Source: Gammaproteobacteria bacterium
GTDB lineage: Bacteria > Pseudomonadota > Gammaproteobacteria > Steroidobacterales > Steroidobacteraceae
DNA length: 17,422 nt
Direction of reading: 5' to 3'
NCBI GenBank assembly: GCA_030039615.1
Contig: JASHVF010000191.1
Location: 1-17,422 of the forward strand
Position 1 is the first letter of the stretch. Each line of letters opens with the position of its first letter. Shown in pieces: positions 1-7,958 of the stretch. Below the pieces are notes generated by a model that made no database searches, was not told where the DNA came from, and worked only from the letters and a program-made list of their open reading frames with translations. The translations under genes and the position numbers were made by a program.

Positions 1-2828
1 CCGGCGCTGCGCATGCGGTTCAGGTTCGCCACCATGATGATGCCGTTCTGCACCGCGACGCCGAACAGCGCGATGAAACCCACGCCGGAAGCGACGTTGA
101 GCGTCTGGCCGGTGAGATGCAGCGAGATGAGCCCGCCGAGAGTCGCGAGCGGGACGACGCCGAGGATCAGCAACGCCTGGCGCAGCGAGCGCGTACCGAT
201 GGTGAGGAAGATCAGCATCATGCCCATGACCAGGCCGAGGATCACCAGCAGCCGGGCCTCCGCGCGCCGCTGATTCTCGAACTGCCCGCCCCACTCGAGC
301 CGCACCTTGGCGGGGTCGTAGTGCACGTGGGCCGCGATCTTGGCCTGCGCCTCCTCGAGGTAGCTGGTGAGATCGCGATCGCGGTTGTCGATGCGGATCG
401 TGAGGTTGCGCTGGCCGTTCTCGCGGAAAATCGTGCTCTCCCCGGACTGCACCCGGATGTCGGCGACCTCGGCGAGCGGTATCTGCGTGCCGCTCGCGGT
501 CAGCACCGGCAGGCTGGCGAGCGTCCCGGGCGAGTCGCGGCTCGCGGCCGTGAAGCGCACCGTGAGGTTGTAGACGCGCTCGCCGACGTACACCGTCGAC
601 ACCGGCGCCTGGCCGACGCCCGTCTGAATGACGTTCTGCACGTCGGCGATGTTGATGCCGTAGCGTGCCGCCTTGGCGCGATCGACCGTGATGTTGATCT
701 GCGGAATCGGCGGCTCCTGGAACACCGAGGCGCTCGAGGTACCGCTGATCGTGTAGAGCACGCCGACCATCTGCTCGCCCACCTGGCGCAGCATGGTGAG
801 GTCGTCGCCGAACAGCTTGATGACCAGCGGGCTGTGGGCGCCGCCGATCATGTCGTTCACGTTGTCGATGATCGGCTGGCTGATGCCGATCGAATAGCCC
901 GGCAGGTCGTGCGCCAGCGAGTCGGCGAGCTTGTCGAGAAAGCGCTTCTTGGTCTCCCCGTGCGGCCAGGTGTCGTAGGGCGTCAGCCCGGCCGGCGCCT
1001 CGATGTGCGACATGGTCCAGGGATCGGTGCCGTCGTCGTTGCGACCAGTCTGCGTCACGACGTAGGAGATCTCGGGGAACTTGTGCAGCTCGCGCCGCAG
1101 GTCGCTCGCCATGTCGCTCGCCTTGTCGAGCGCGAGGCCGGTCGGCATCTGTACCTGCAGCCACAGCGCCCCCTCGTCGAGGTCCGGCAGAAAGTCGCGG
1201 CCCACGGTGGCGCCGAGGCCGACCACCGCCAGCAGCGCGAACAGTGCGACGCCGTAGATGATACGCGGCTGCTCGAGACAGGCCGTGAGGATCCGCTCGT
1301 AGTGCCGCGTCAGCCACTCGAGCCAGCGGTTGTGGTAGACGGGCGCGGGCTTGCGGAACGCGAAGTACGCCAGTCCCGGGACCAGCGCCAGGGTCGTGAG
1401 CAGCGCGCCGCAGAGTGCGTAGCCCATGGTGTACGCCATGGGCGTGAAGAGCTTGGCCTCGGCGCGCTCAAAGGAGAACAGCGGCAGGTAGGCGGTGATG
1501 ATGATGAGGCTCGCAAAGAAGATCGGGCGCGTCACCTGCACCGCCGCCGCCTTGACCTCGCTCTCGGAGAGCTCCTCGGTCGGCATCGCTTCGCGGCGCC
1601 TGAGAATCGCCTCGGTGACCACGATCGCTCCGTCCACCAGGATGCCGAAGTCGATCGCCCCGAGCGACAGCAGGTTGGCGGACACGTGCGTCAGGTTGAG
1701 AAGTGAGAATACCGCCACCAGCGCCATCGGAATCGATACGCCCGCCACCAGTGCGCTGCGCGGGCTGCCGAGGAACAGGACGAGGATCAGGAACACCAGG
1801 CTGATGCCCTCGAGGATCGTCCGTCCGACCTTGTGCACGGTGGCACGCACCAGGTCGTCGCGGTCGATGTAGGGCACGATGCGCACGCCCTGGCTGGCGA
1901 GCTTGCGATTGAGTTCGTCGACCTTGGCGTGCACGCCCTTGAGCGTCTCGGACGGGTTCTGATACTTCAGCATCAGCACGATGCCTTCGATCGTGTCCGG
2001 GTTGTTGTCCTTGCCGAGGATGCCCTCGCGCTCCTGGTGGCTCAAAGTGGTGCGGCCGAGGTCGCGCACCAGCACCGGCGCTCCGTTCACCTGGGTGACC
2101 ACGGTCGAGCCGATGTCGGCCAGGCTGCGGATCAGGCCCACGCCGCGGATCACGTAGCTCTGATCGCCGCGCGACACACGCCCGCCGGCGCCGTTGGCGT
2201 TGTTGTTGTTGATGGCGTTGATGACGTCGGTGATGCCGAGCCCGTAGTGCTCGAGCTGCTTCGGGTCGAGGTCCAGCTGATACTCGGTGGTGAAGCCGCC
2301 GAAGTTGGTATCGTCGACCACCCCCGGCACGGATTTGAGCGCCGGAATCACCGTCCAGCGCTGGATCTCGGAGAGCTCCTGCAGGTTCTTGGAGTCGGAC
2401 TCGAGCGTGTAGCGGTAGATCTCCCCGCCCGGACCGGCGACCGGATCGAGCCCCGGCGCCGCGCCGGCGGGCAGCGTCACCTGGTTGATGCGCTCGAGCA
2501 GGCGCTGTCGCACCCAGTAGTCCTCGTAGCCGTCGCGGAACAGCACCGTGATGAGCGACAGCCCGAAGGTGCTCTCGGAGCGCATCAGCAGCAGGCCAGG
2601 CGTGCCGTTGATCTCGCGCTCGAGCGGCACCGTGATGAGCTGCTCGACCTCCTCGGCGGCCAGGCCCGGCATCTGGGTGGTCACCTGCGCGGAGACGTCG
2701 CCGAGCTCCGGATAGGCCTCGACGCTGAGCGTCTCCCAGGCGTAGATCCCGAAGATGCCGAGCAGCACCGCTATCACGATGACCGCGACGCGCCGCCGCA
2801 GGCAGAAGTCGACGAACTGGTCAATCAT
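1..2828 (-). CDS. CzcA/CusA-type heavy-metal RND efflux pump, C-terminus cut by window edge
   Basis: This is the inner-membrane proton-driven pump of a tripartite RND efflux system. I translated the minus strand from ATG at 2828 to the left edge: 942 codons with no stop. The family is about 1,040 residues, so roughly the last 100 are missing. The start reads MIDQFVDFCLRRRVAVIVIA, a typical CzcA/CusA first membrane helix. The TM4 proton-relay segment reads DFGILVDGAIVVTEA at residues 393-407, keeping Asp393, Asp399 and Glu406. The DFG-x3-DGA pattern is that of the divalent-cation (Co/Zn/Cd/Ni) HME group, not the Cu/Ag group. The usual VEN ending is TEA here, so the substrate is uncertain. The start overlaps the adaptor gene by 8 bases, implying translational coupling. 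No outer-membrane factor gene lies upstream; it may lie beyond the left edge. Family assignment is firm, the metal is not. Confidence 0.93.
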   Translation of the reverse strand, partial: MIDQFVDFCLRRRVAVIVIAVLLGIFGIYAWETLSVEAYPELGDVSAQVTTQMPGLAAEEVEQLITVPLEREINGTPGLLLMRSESTFGLSLITVLFRDGYEDYWVRQRLLERINQVTLPAGAAPGLDPVAGPGGEIYRYTLESDSKNLQELSEIQRWTVIPALKSVPGVVDDTNFGGFTTEYQLDLDPKQLEHYGLGITDVINAINNNNANGAGGRVSRGDQSYVIRGVGLIRSLADIGSTVVTQVNGAPVLVRDLGRTTLSHQEREGILGKDNNPDTIEGIVLMLKYQNPSETLKGVHAKVDELNRKLASQGVRIVPYIDRDDLVRATVHKVGRTILEGISLVFLILVLFLGSPRSALVAGVSIPMALVAVFSLLNLTHVSANLLSLGAIDFGILVDGAIVVTEAILRRREAMPTEELSESEVKAAAVQVTRPIFFASLIIITAYLPLFSFERAEAKLFTPMAYTMGYALCGALLTTLALVPGLAYFAFRKPAPVYHNRWLEWLTRHYERILTACLEQPRIIYGVALFALLAVVGLGATVGRDFLPDLDEGALWLQVQMPTGLALDKASDMASDLRRELHKFPEISYVVTQTGRNDDGTDPWTMSHIEAPAGLTPYDTWPHGETKKRFLDKLADSLAHDLPGYSIGISQPIIDNVNDMIGGAHSPLVIKLFGDDLTMLRQVGEQMVGVLYTISGTSSASVFQEPPIPQINITVDRAKAARYGINIADVQNVIQTGVGQAPVSTVYVGERVYNLTVRFTAASRDSPGTLASLPVLTASGTQIPLAEVADIRVQSGESTIFRENGQRNLTIRIDNRDRDLTSYLEEAQAKIAAHVHYDPAKVRLEWGGQFENQRRAEARLLVILGLVMGMMLIFLTIGTRSLRQALLILGVVPLATLGGLISLHLTGQTLNVASGVGFIALFGVAVQNGIIMVANLNRMRSA

Positions 2829-4032
2829 TGAGCAGGATCCCGCCCCTGACCACGACCTTCTCGCCCGCCTCGAGGCCCGACTCGATGATGACCTGGGTGC
2901 CCTCCTGGAGCAGCGGCTGCACGGTACGCCGCGCAAAGGTCCAGGGCGCCACCTCCACGAACACGCTGGTGCGGTCGTTGTTCATGAGCAGCGCGGAGCT
3001 CGGCAGCACCACGCGCTTCGCCGGGGTGGCGCGCAAGCTCACCGTCGCGAACATGTTGGGCTTGAGCGCAACATCGGGATTCGGCAGTGCGATGCGCGTC
3101 TTGTCGCGCCGCGAGTCGCCGTCGAGCACGTCGGAGACGAACAGCACCTTGCCGTGCAGCGTCCTGCCGGGCCAGGCATCGAAGCTGATCTCGGCGTCCT
3201 GCCGCGGCGCGACCCGCGGCAGGTCGCGTTCCGCGACCAGCGCGGTGATCCACACCACCGACAGATCCGCGAGCGTCATGATCGGCTGGGTGTCGTCGTT
3301 GATGGTGGTGCCGGGAGCGGTGCTGAGCGCGGTGATGCTGCCGGCAGCGGGGGCTCGCACCATGAGGAGCCGCGCCTCGCCGTGCGCGTCCTCGGCCCCG
3401 CCCATGGCCCGCAGGTGCTCGCGCGAGCGCTCGTATTCAGCCACCGCCTGCGCGTTGTCGTTTTGCGCGGACTCGAGATCGCGGCGTGCGGCGGCGCCGA
3501 TCCTGAACTGCTCCTCCTCATATTTGAGGCTCTTGGCCGCCAGCAGCGCCGCCGCCGCCGCCTTATCGAAATCCGCGTAGGCCTGCGCCAGGTCGGGGGA
3601 ATCAATGGTGGCGAGCAGCTGGCCGCGCTGCACGCGGTCGCCGAGGCCCACCTTGAGCTCGTGCACGCGCCCGGCCCCCGGCGGCAGCACGGTGACGGTG
3701 CGCGCCGGGTCGGACTCCACGATGCCGGCGGCGGTGACGATGCCACTGCTCTCCTCGGCGGCGGCGGGCTCGATCGTCAGCTGCTGGCGCAGCGCCGAGC
3801 CCTCCGGCACGAACAGCCGCTCGCCCTGGTGTACCAGGGCCGGCGTCTCCTGCGCGCCGGCGTGCGCGCTCCACAAGCCGAAGCCGTGCGTGAAGAGCAG
3901 CGCGACCAGCAGCAGCCCGCCGCCGATGCCGCCCCACAGGAAGGTGCTGCCGCGGCGGTCGGGCTCCTGATCGTAGGGATGCGGGGTCGGCTCGTTCGCG
4001 CCCGGCGGCGGCGAATGGTCGTGCGTTTCCAT
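2821..4032 (-). CDS. RND periplasmic adaptor (CzcB-type membrane fusion protein)
   Basis: This 403-residue protein links the inner-membrane RND pump to an outer-membrane channel. It has a short cytoplasmic His/Pro-rich N-terminus (METHDHSPPPG), one membrane helix at about residues 30-50 and a periplasmic body. The lipoyl-like half-motif PPGAGRVHELKVGLGDRVQRG is followed by LLATIDSPDLAQA, then an Ala-rich helical hairpin (about 150-215), the second lipoyl half (VRAPAAGSITAL) and a beta-barrel region ending in EAGEKVVVRGG. These features match CzcB-type adaptors. I see no Met-rich Cu-binding cluster as in CusB. No clear Shine-Dalgarno precedes the ATG at 4032, but the position before the membrane helix is sensible. 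Its stop overlaps the pump start, so the two are made together. Confidence 0.92.
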   Translation of the reverse strand: METHDHSPPPGANEPTPHPYDQEPDRRGSTFLWGGIGGGLLLVALLFTHGFGLWSAHAGAQETPALVHQGERLFVPEGSALRQQLTIEPAAAEESSGIVTAAGIVESDPARTVTVLPPGAGRVHELKVGLGDRVQRGQLLATIDSPDLAQAYADFDKAAAAALLAAKSLKYEEEQFRIGAAARRDLESAQNDNAQAVAEYERSREHLRAMGGAEDAHGEARLLMVRAPAAGSITALSTAPGTTINDDTQPIMTLADLSVVWITALVAERDLPRVAPRQDAEISFDAWPGRTLHGKVLFVSDVLDGDSRRDKTRIALPNPDVALKPNMFATVSLRATPAKRVVLPSSALLMNNDRTSVFVEVAPWTFARRTVQPLLQEGTQVIIESGLEAGEKVVVRGGILLND

Positions 4033-4149
4033 GGGCGTTGGCTCGCAACAGTCTTGAGTTTTTGACGCTGTATATGACTCGTTTGTGACAGGACGTCGCG
4101 CGCCCTGCCCCGCCGGCGGCCCGGGGTGCCCACGGCGCGGCCGCGATTC

Positions 4150-4168
4150 TTGGCCGCGGCTCGGCCAA
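4150..4168. other. hairpin in the 197-base gap between mscS-like and adaptor genes
   Basis: A perfect 7-base inverted repeat (TTGGCCG / CGGCCAA) encloses a 5-base loop. It lies 62 bases downstream of the mscS-like stop and 118 bases upstream of the adaptor start. It could end the upstream operon, but no T-run follows on either strand, so it is not a standard intrinsic terminator. The rest of the gap has no gene I can support. The efflux pair probably has its own promoter here, but I see no convincing -35/-10 pair on the minus strand. Confidence 0.35.
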
Positions 4169-4229
4169 AGTCAATCTAATTTACCATACCCCCCCACCCT
4201 ATCTGAGGAGCCAGGCGCGAGCCGGCGGC

Positions 4230-5051
4230 TCAGCCGCCGACGATGCGCACCTCGCGCTGCGGAAAAGGCATCACGACGCCGCGCGCCCGGAACGCGGCCA
4301 GCACCGCGCCGCACACCTCCCCAGCCGCCGCGCCCTGGTCCTGCACCAGTACCCACGGGCGCACCGCGATGGCGACCGCGGAATCGCCGAGCTGCACGGG
4401 CTGCACCACCGCGGGCGGATCGCGCAGCACCCGCGGGTTGGCGTCCAGCACTTCGCGGATCAGGGCAAGCGCGGCGGACAGATCGGTGTCGTAGGCCACC
4501 CCGACGGTGAGCTCGAGCTGGCGGATGCGGCCGTAGTTGTGCAGGATCTCGCCGACCACCTTGCGGTTCGGCACGACGATGCGCGAGCGGTCGGCGTGCG
4601 TGAGCGTGGTGCTGAAGAGGGTGATGCTGTCGACGGCGCCCTCGACGCCCGCGATGGCTATGTATTCGCCGATCTTGAAGGGCTTGGCGAAGATGATCGA
4701 CAGCCCCGCTACCACGTTGCTCAGCACCCCCTGGGTGGCGAGCGCCACGCCGGCACCGGCGACGCCGAGCCCGGCCACCAGCGGCAACAGCTCCACCCCG
4801 AGGTTCTGCAGCGCCATGATGCCGAACAGCAGCACGCACAGCGCCCACACGACGCGCGTGAACAGCGCCCGGATGGGCGGCTCGAGCTCGCGCTTCTCGA
4901 GCACGCGGGCGAACCAGCCGCTCACCCAGCGGCCGACGACAAAGCCGGCCGCCAGGATCAGGATCGCGGTCGCGAGGCGCGGACCGAAGCGGATCGCGAG
5001 CTCGAGCAGCGTGTCCTTGGCATGACCGATGGTTGCGACTTGCTCGTTCAT
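4230..5051 (-). CDS. mscS: MscS-type small-conductance mechanosensitive channel
   Basis: This 273-residue inner-membrane channel opens under membrane tension and releases small solutes in hypo-osmotic shock. Length and layout match E. coli MscS (286 residues): TM1 at about 23-45, TM2 at about 65-85, and the pore-lining TM3 with the Gly/Ala-rich pattern GVAGAGVALATQGVLSNVVAG at about 95-115. The beta domain follows (PFKIGEYIAI, then FSTTLTHADRSRIVVPNRKV), and the alpha/beta domain ends in FPQREVRIV, close to the FPYPQMDV stretch of MscS. A strong Shine-Dalgarno (AAGGAGGAG) lies 5 bases before the ATG. The gene starts 10 bases after the aldo/keto reductase stop, so the two are almost certainly cotranscribed. 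The symbol is by family; it could equally be called ynaI- or ybdG-like. Confidence 0.93.
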   Translation of the reverse strand: MNEQVATIGHAKDTLLELAIRFGPRLATAILILAAGFVVGRWVSGWFARVLEKRELEPPIRALFTRVVWALCVLLFGIMALQNLGVELLPLVAGLGVAGAGVALATQGVLSNVVAGLSIIFAKPFKIGEYIAIAGVEGAVDSITLFSTTLTHADRSRIVVPNRKVVGEILHNYGRIRQLELTVGVAYDTDLSAALALIREVLDANPRVLRDPPAVVQPVQLGDSAVAIAVRPWVLVQDQGAAAGEVCGAVLAAFRARGVVMPFPQREVRIVGG

Positions 5052-5061
5052 ATCTCCTCCT

Positions 5062-5985
5062 TCACGGCAGGCGCGCCCCGCGCGCCGCCACCAGGATGCG
5101 GTACCAATCCTCGCGCGTCAGGTGCACGGAGTAGGCGCTGCGCGCCTCGCGGATGCGTGTGGGGTTCTGGCTGCCGATCAGCGGGATCGGCCGGGCCGGG
5201 TGCGCCATGATCCAGGCATAGGCCACCGCGGTACGCGGCGTGTCGTCACGGCGCGCGACCGCATCCAGCGCGGCGATCACCCGCTCGGTGCGCGCGTCCT
5301 CGGCGAGCCGGCCCGCCGGGGTCGCCAGCCGCCCCTGGGCGAGCGGCGACCAGGCGATGAAGGCCGTGCCGCGCCGCATGGCCGCATCGAGCGTGCCGTC
5401 GGCGAGCGGCTCGAGCGCGAGCGGCGAGAGCTCGCTCTGCATGCTCGCAAGCGCGAACGGCAGATGCGCGATGAGCGCCTCGAGCTGCGCGGCGCTGTAG
5501 TTCGACACCCCGGCCTCGCGGATCTTGCCGGCGCGGCGCAGCCGCTCGAGCGCCTCGGCGACCTCGGCCGGGTGGGCCAGCAGGTCCGGCCGGTGGATCT
5601 GAAAGAGATCGAGGTACTCGACGCCGAGCCGCCGCAATGAGGCCTCGCACGCCTCCAGCAGGTGCTGCGCCGAGGAGTCGTAGGGGACCGCCGGGCTGAC
5701 GCCGGCCTTGGTGGCGAGCACCATGCGCGAGCGCAGTTGCGGCGCCTCGCGCAGCACCCCACCGAGGAGCGATTCGCAGGCGCCGAAGCCGCCGCCACGG
5801 GAGTAGCCGTAGACGTCGGCCGTATCAAACAGCGTACAGCCCGCCTCGAGGGCGGCCTCGACGCGCGCCCGCGGGCTCGCCTCGGCCGGCTCCGCCATGC
5901 GCCACATGCCGAAGCCGAGCGGCGCGACGGCCAGGCCGCCGTTGCCCAAGGGTATGCGCGCGTCCGCCGAAGGCCCGAGGCTCAT
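5062..5985 (-). CDS. aldo/keto reductase
   Basis: This 307-residue NAD(P)H-dependent oxidoreductase of the AKR (beta/alpha)8-barrel family reduces aldehydes or ketones. The catalytic tetrad is visible: Asp54 and Tyr59 in FDTADVYGYS, Lys93 in LATKAG and His131 in QIHRPD. The cofactor-binding end is present as IPLIGSQNPTRIREA. The motifs LGFGMWRM near the start and GVSNYSAAQLE in the middle are family hallmarks. Cysteine and glycine around residues 64-72 form a slightly longer loop after the catalytic Tyr, as in bacterial general-oxidoreductase AKRs. It lies 33 bases after the moaB-like gene and 10 before the mscS-like gene. The substrate cannot be told from sequence. Confidence 0.92.
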   Translation of the reverse strand: MSLGPSADARIPLGNGGLAVAPLGFGMWRMAEPAEASPRARVEAALEAGCTLFDTADVYGYSRGGGFGACESLLGGVLREAPQLRSRMVLATKAGVSPAVPYDSSAQHLLEACEASLRRLGVEYLDLFQIHRPDLLAHPAEVAEALERLRRAGKIREAGVSNYSAAQLEALIAHLPFALASMQSELSPLALEPLADGTLDAAMRRGTAFIAWSPLAQGRLATPAGRLAEDARTERVIAALDAVARRDDTPRTAVAYAWIMAHPARPIPLIGSQNPTRIREARSAYSVHLTREDWYRILVAARGARLP

Positions 5986-6018
5986 CGCCGGGCACTCTAA
6001 ACCAACGCCCGCCCCGCT

Positions 6019-6558
6019 TCAGCGCTTCCTGAACCGATACAGGTCTTCGACGATCGAGCAGGGACGGTGGCGGCTGTCGATCTGTGGCTGGATCAGCCGG
6101 TCCCAGCCGTCGCGGCAGGCGCCGTTCGATCCCGGCAGCGCGTAGATCACGGTGCCACGCGCGAGTCCTGCGCAGGCGCGCGACTGCAGGGTGGACACTC
6201 CGACCGTCTCATAAGAGATGAGATGCCAGAGGACGTTGAACCCCTCGAGCTCCCGGTCGAGCAGCTCGCGCACCGCCTCCGGAGTCACGTCGAGCGCCGT
6301 CAGCCCGGTACCGCCGTTGCTGATGACGACGTCGACGGCGGGATCGTCGATCCACTGCCGCAGCTGTCGCTGGATGGCCGCCTTGTCGTGGCCGAGCAGC
6401 GCGCGCGCCGCGAGCCGGTGGCCGGCGGCGGCGATGCGCTCGGCCAGCAGGTCGCCCGAGGTGTCGCTCGCAGCATCGCGCGAATCCGAGACGGTCAGCA
6501 CCGCGACCGCGAGTGGCGTGAAGCTGCGCGCCGCATCGATCCTGCCGCCCGGTGTCAT
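6019..6558 (-). CDS. moaB: MoaB/MogA-family molybdenum cofactor protein
   Basis: This 179-residue protein belongs to the MoaB/MogA fold, which adenylylates molybdopterin during Mo-cofactor synthesis; bacterial MoaB is often redundant with MogA. It closely follows E. coli MoaB (170 residues). AVLTVSDSRD (residues 18-28) opens the fold. SNGGTGLTALDVTPEAV (80-96) carries the pterin/nucleotide loop GGTG and the Asp followed by PEA. STLQSRACAGLARGT and PGSNGACRDGW are also MoaB signatures. The ATG at 6558 is the only sensible start, although no Shine-Dalgarno is visible. It lies 49 bases after a small hypothetical gene and 33 before the aldo/keto reductase. No other molybdenum-cofactor genes are in the window. 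Confidence 0.92.
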   Translation of the reverse strand: MTPGGRIDAARSFTPLAVAVLTVSDSRDAASDTSGDLLAERIAAAGHRLAARALLGHDKAAIQRQLRQWIDDPAVDVVISNGGTGLTALDVTPEAVRELLDRELEGFNVLWHLISYETVGVSTLQSRACAGLARGTVIYALPGSNGACRDGWDRLIQPQIDSRHRPCSIVEDLYRFRKR

Positions 6559-6607
6559 AGGGCTAGCTTAGCAGGCGCGCGCAAGCGCGAGCCGGACCGC
6601 GCGCGCT

Positions 6608-6871
6608 TCAGCCGCCGGCGCGCAACTCCGCGCGATAGCGATCGCGCGCCGAGTGCACCAAGTCGCGCAGAAACGCCTTCTCGTAGGCCCGCAGCAGGTG
6701 CGCCTGATTGCGCTCCACGTAGGTGCCGACCAGATCATGATCGGCGGCGATGCTCTCGAGGTGGCGGAAGGTCTTGGCGTCCCAGCGCCACGGCAGCTCG
6801 AGCTCACTGAAGGCGTGATTCCAGGCCGCCAGTTCCGCATCCAGGGGGTCGTCCGCTTCGGTAGCTGTCAC
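6608..6871 (-). CDS. hypothetical protein, 87 residues
   Basis: I do not recognise this family. The protein is soluble and rich in Asp, Glu, Arg and Ala, with a Trp/aromatic cluster near the N-terminus (AAWNHAFSELELPWRWD, about residues 15-31) followed by two or three predicted amphipathic helices (KTFRHLESIAADHD; QAHLLRAYEKAFLRDLVHSA). There is no signal peptide, membrane helix or metal-binding motif. The start is GTG at 6871 with only a weak upstream AAG. I think it is real because it is collinear with moaB 49 bases downstream, the spacing to the divergent LysR gene leaves room for promoters, and the composition is protein-like. It is probably the first gene of the moaB-akr-mscS unit. No function is assigned. 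Confidence 0.7.
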   Translation of the reverse strand: MTATEADDPLDAELAAWNHAFSELELPWRWDAKTFRHLESIAADHDLVGTYVERNQAHLLRAYEKAFLRDLVHSARDRYRAELRAGG

Positions 6872-6977
6872 GATCTTCGCCTCGCCTGCCCAGTGCTTGC
6901 AGGCTACTGCCGGACGAACCCTAAGGAAAAGTCAAAGCTTTCTATCGCGGCCATACGATTTCGGGTATACATCACCC
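6872..6977. promoter_or_regulatory. divergent intergenic region between the small hypothetical gene and the LysR gene
   Basis: This 106-base gap must hold the promoters for both the minus-strand moaB unit and the LysR gene. A small inverted repeat, ATCG-N8-CGAT, lies at 6944-6959, about 20 bases before the LysR start; it could be the LysR self-binding site. TATACA at 6966-6971 resembles a -10 box and would place the transcript start almost on the ATG at 6978. A weak alternative is GTCAAA-N17-TACGAT. None of these is strong on sequence alone. Confidence 0.35.
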
Positions 6978-7949
6978 ATGAAGCACGTCACCCTGCGGCA
7001 GCTGCGGGTGTTCCTGTCCGCCGCGCGCCACATGAACTTCTCGCGCGCCGCCACGGAGCTGCACCTGACACAGCCGGCGGTCTCGACCCAGATCAAGGAG
7101 CTGGCCGCCGACGCGGGCCTGCCGCTGTTCGAGCGCATCGGCCGCCGTACCTACCTGACGCCGGCGGGTGAGGAGGTGCTCGAGTGCGCCAAGGCGATCA
7201 CGCAGCGGCTGCGCGAAGCCGAGGATGCGCTCGGACGGCTCCGGGGCATCACCGGCGGGCGGCTCAACGTCGCCGTCATCAGCGCCGGCGACTACTTCTT
7301 CCCGCGGCTGCTGGCCGCCTTCGGCGCGAGCCACCCCGGCGTCAGCTTCAACCTCACGGTACACAACCGCGACGGCCTGTTGCGCCAGCTCGCCGACAAT
7401 CTCACCGATCTCGCCATCATGGTGCGGCCGCCGCGCGACATGGACACCGTCGCGGTGGCGTTCGCGCCCCACCCCTACGTCATCGTGGCGCCGCCCGATC
7501 ATCCGCTGGCCGGGGCGCGGCAGATTCCGCGCGCGGCGCTCAACCGCGAGCGCTTCGTGCTGCGCGAGCAGGGCTCGGATACCTGGAACTCGATGCGTGA
7601 GGTGTTCGGCCGCCAGTTTTCGCGGCTCAACATCGCCATGCAGATCCAGAGCACCGAGACCATCAAGCAGGCGGTGGTCGCCGGCTTCGGCATCGCTTTC
7701 CTTTCGGCGCATACCATCGCGCTCGACCTGCTGGCCGGCCACCTGGTGGTGCTGGACGTGCAGGACTTCCCCGCGATGCTCAGCTGGTATCTGGTGCACA
7801 ACCGCGCCAAGCGCCTGCCGCCGGTGGCGGCCGCCTTCAAGGATTTCCTGCTGCGCGAGGGCGCACCGCTCATCGAGCGGCTGGTGAAGCTCGGGGCGCC
7901 GGCGGCGAGTCAGGCGACGCGGCCGCCGAGCCGCGCGCGCCGTTCCTGA
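6978..7949 (+). CDS. LysR-family transcriptional regulator, CbbR-like
   Basis: This 323-residue DNA-binding regulator has the standard LysR layout. The winged helix-turn-helix is at residues 1-60 (LRQLRVFLSAARHMNFSRAA, then LHLTQPAVSTQIKEL), a linker helix follows to about 90, and a type-2 periplasmic-binding-fold effector domain covers about 90-300 (GGRLNVAVISAGDYFFPRLL, LRQLADNLTDLAIMVRPP, FGIAFLSAHT). The wording of the N-terminus and the DLAIMVRPP stretch resembles CbbR regulators of CO2 fixation, but no cbb genes are in the window. I chose ATG 6978 because it starts exactly at the family N-terminus; an upstream in-frame extension has no support. There is no visible Shine-Dalgarno. It is divergent from the moaB unit, its most likely local target, and convergent with the GntR gene. 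Confidence 0.92.
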   Translation: MKHVTLRQLRVFLSAARHMNFSRAATELHLTQPAVSTQIKELAADAGLPLFERIGRRTYLTPAGEEVLECAKAITQRLREAEDALGRLRGITGGRLNVAVISAGDYFFPRLLAAFGASHPGVSFNLTVHNRDGLLRQLADNLTDLAIMVRPPRDMDTVAVAFAPHPYVIVAPPDHPLAGARQIPRAALNRERFVLREQGSDTWNSMREVFGRQFSRLNIAMQIQSTETIKQAVVAGFGIAFLSAHTIALDLLAGHLVVLDVQDFPAMLSWYLVHNRAKRLPPVAAAFKDFLLREGAPLIERLVKLGAPAASQATRPPSRARRS

Positions 7950-7958
7950 ACGGCGTGC
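7935..7958. terminator. palindromic hairpin at the LysR/GntR convergent junction, possible bidirectional terminator
   Basis: An inverted repeat with arms 7935-7945 and 7948-7958 pairs over 11 positions with a single G-T wobble, centred on the LysR stop codon. It sits exactly between two convergent genes whose stops are only 9 bases apart. The stem is very GC-rich. No T-run follows on either strand, so it would act as a transcript end-protector or a weak or factor-assisted terminator. Confidence 0.5.

Noticed and set aside
117..1706. A 529-codon open frame on the plus strand
   Set aside because: It is the mirror of the RND pump gene. Its composition (Arg, His, Ala, Asp, Val runs) is the usual antisense pattern of GC-rich coding DNA, with no domain I recognise.
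4189..4195. Run of seven C bases as a possible phase-variable tract
   Set aside because: It is short, lies outside any gene and is not placed between clear promoter boxes.
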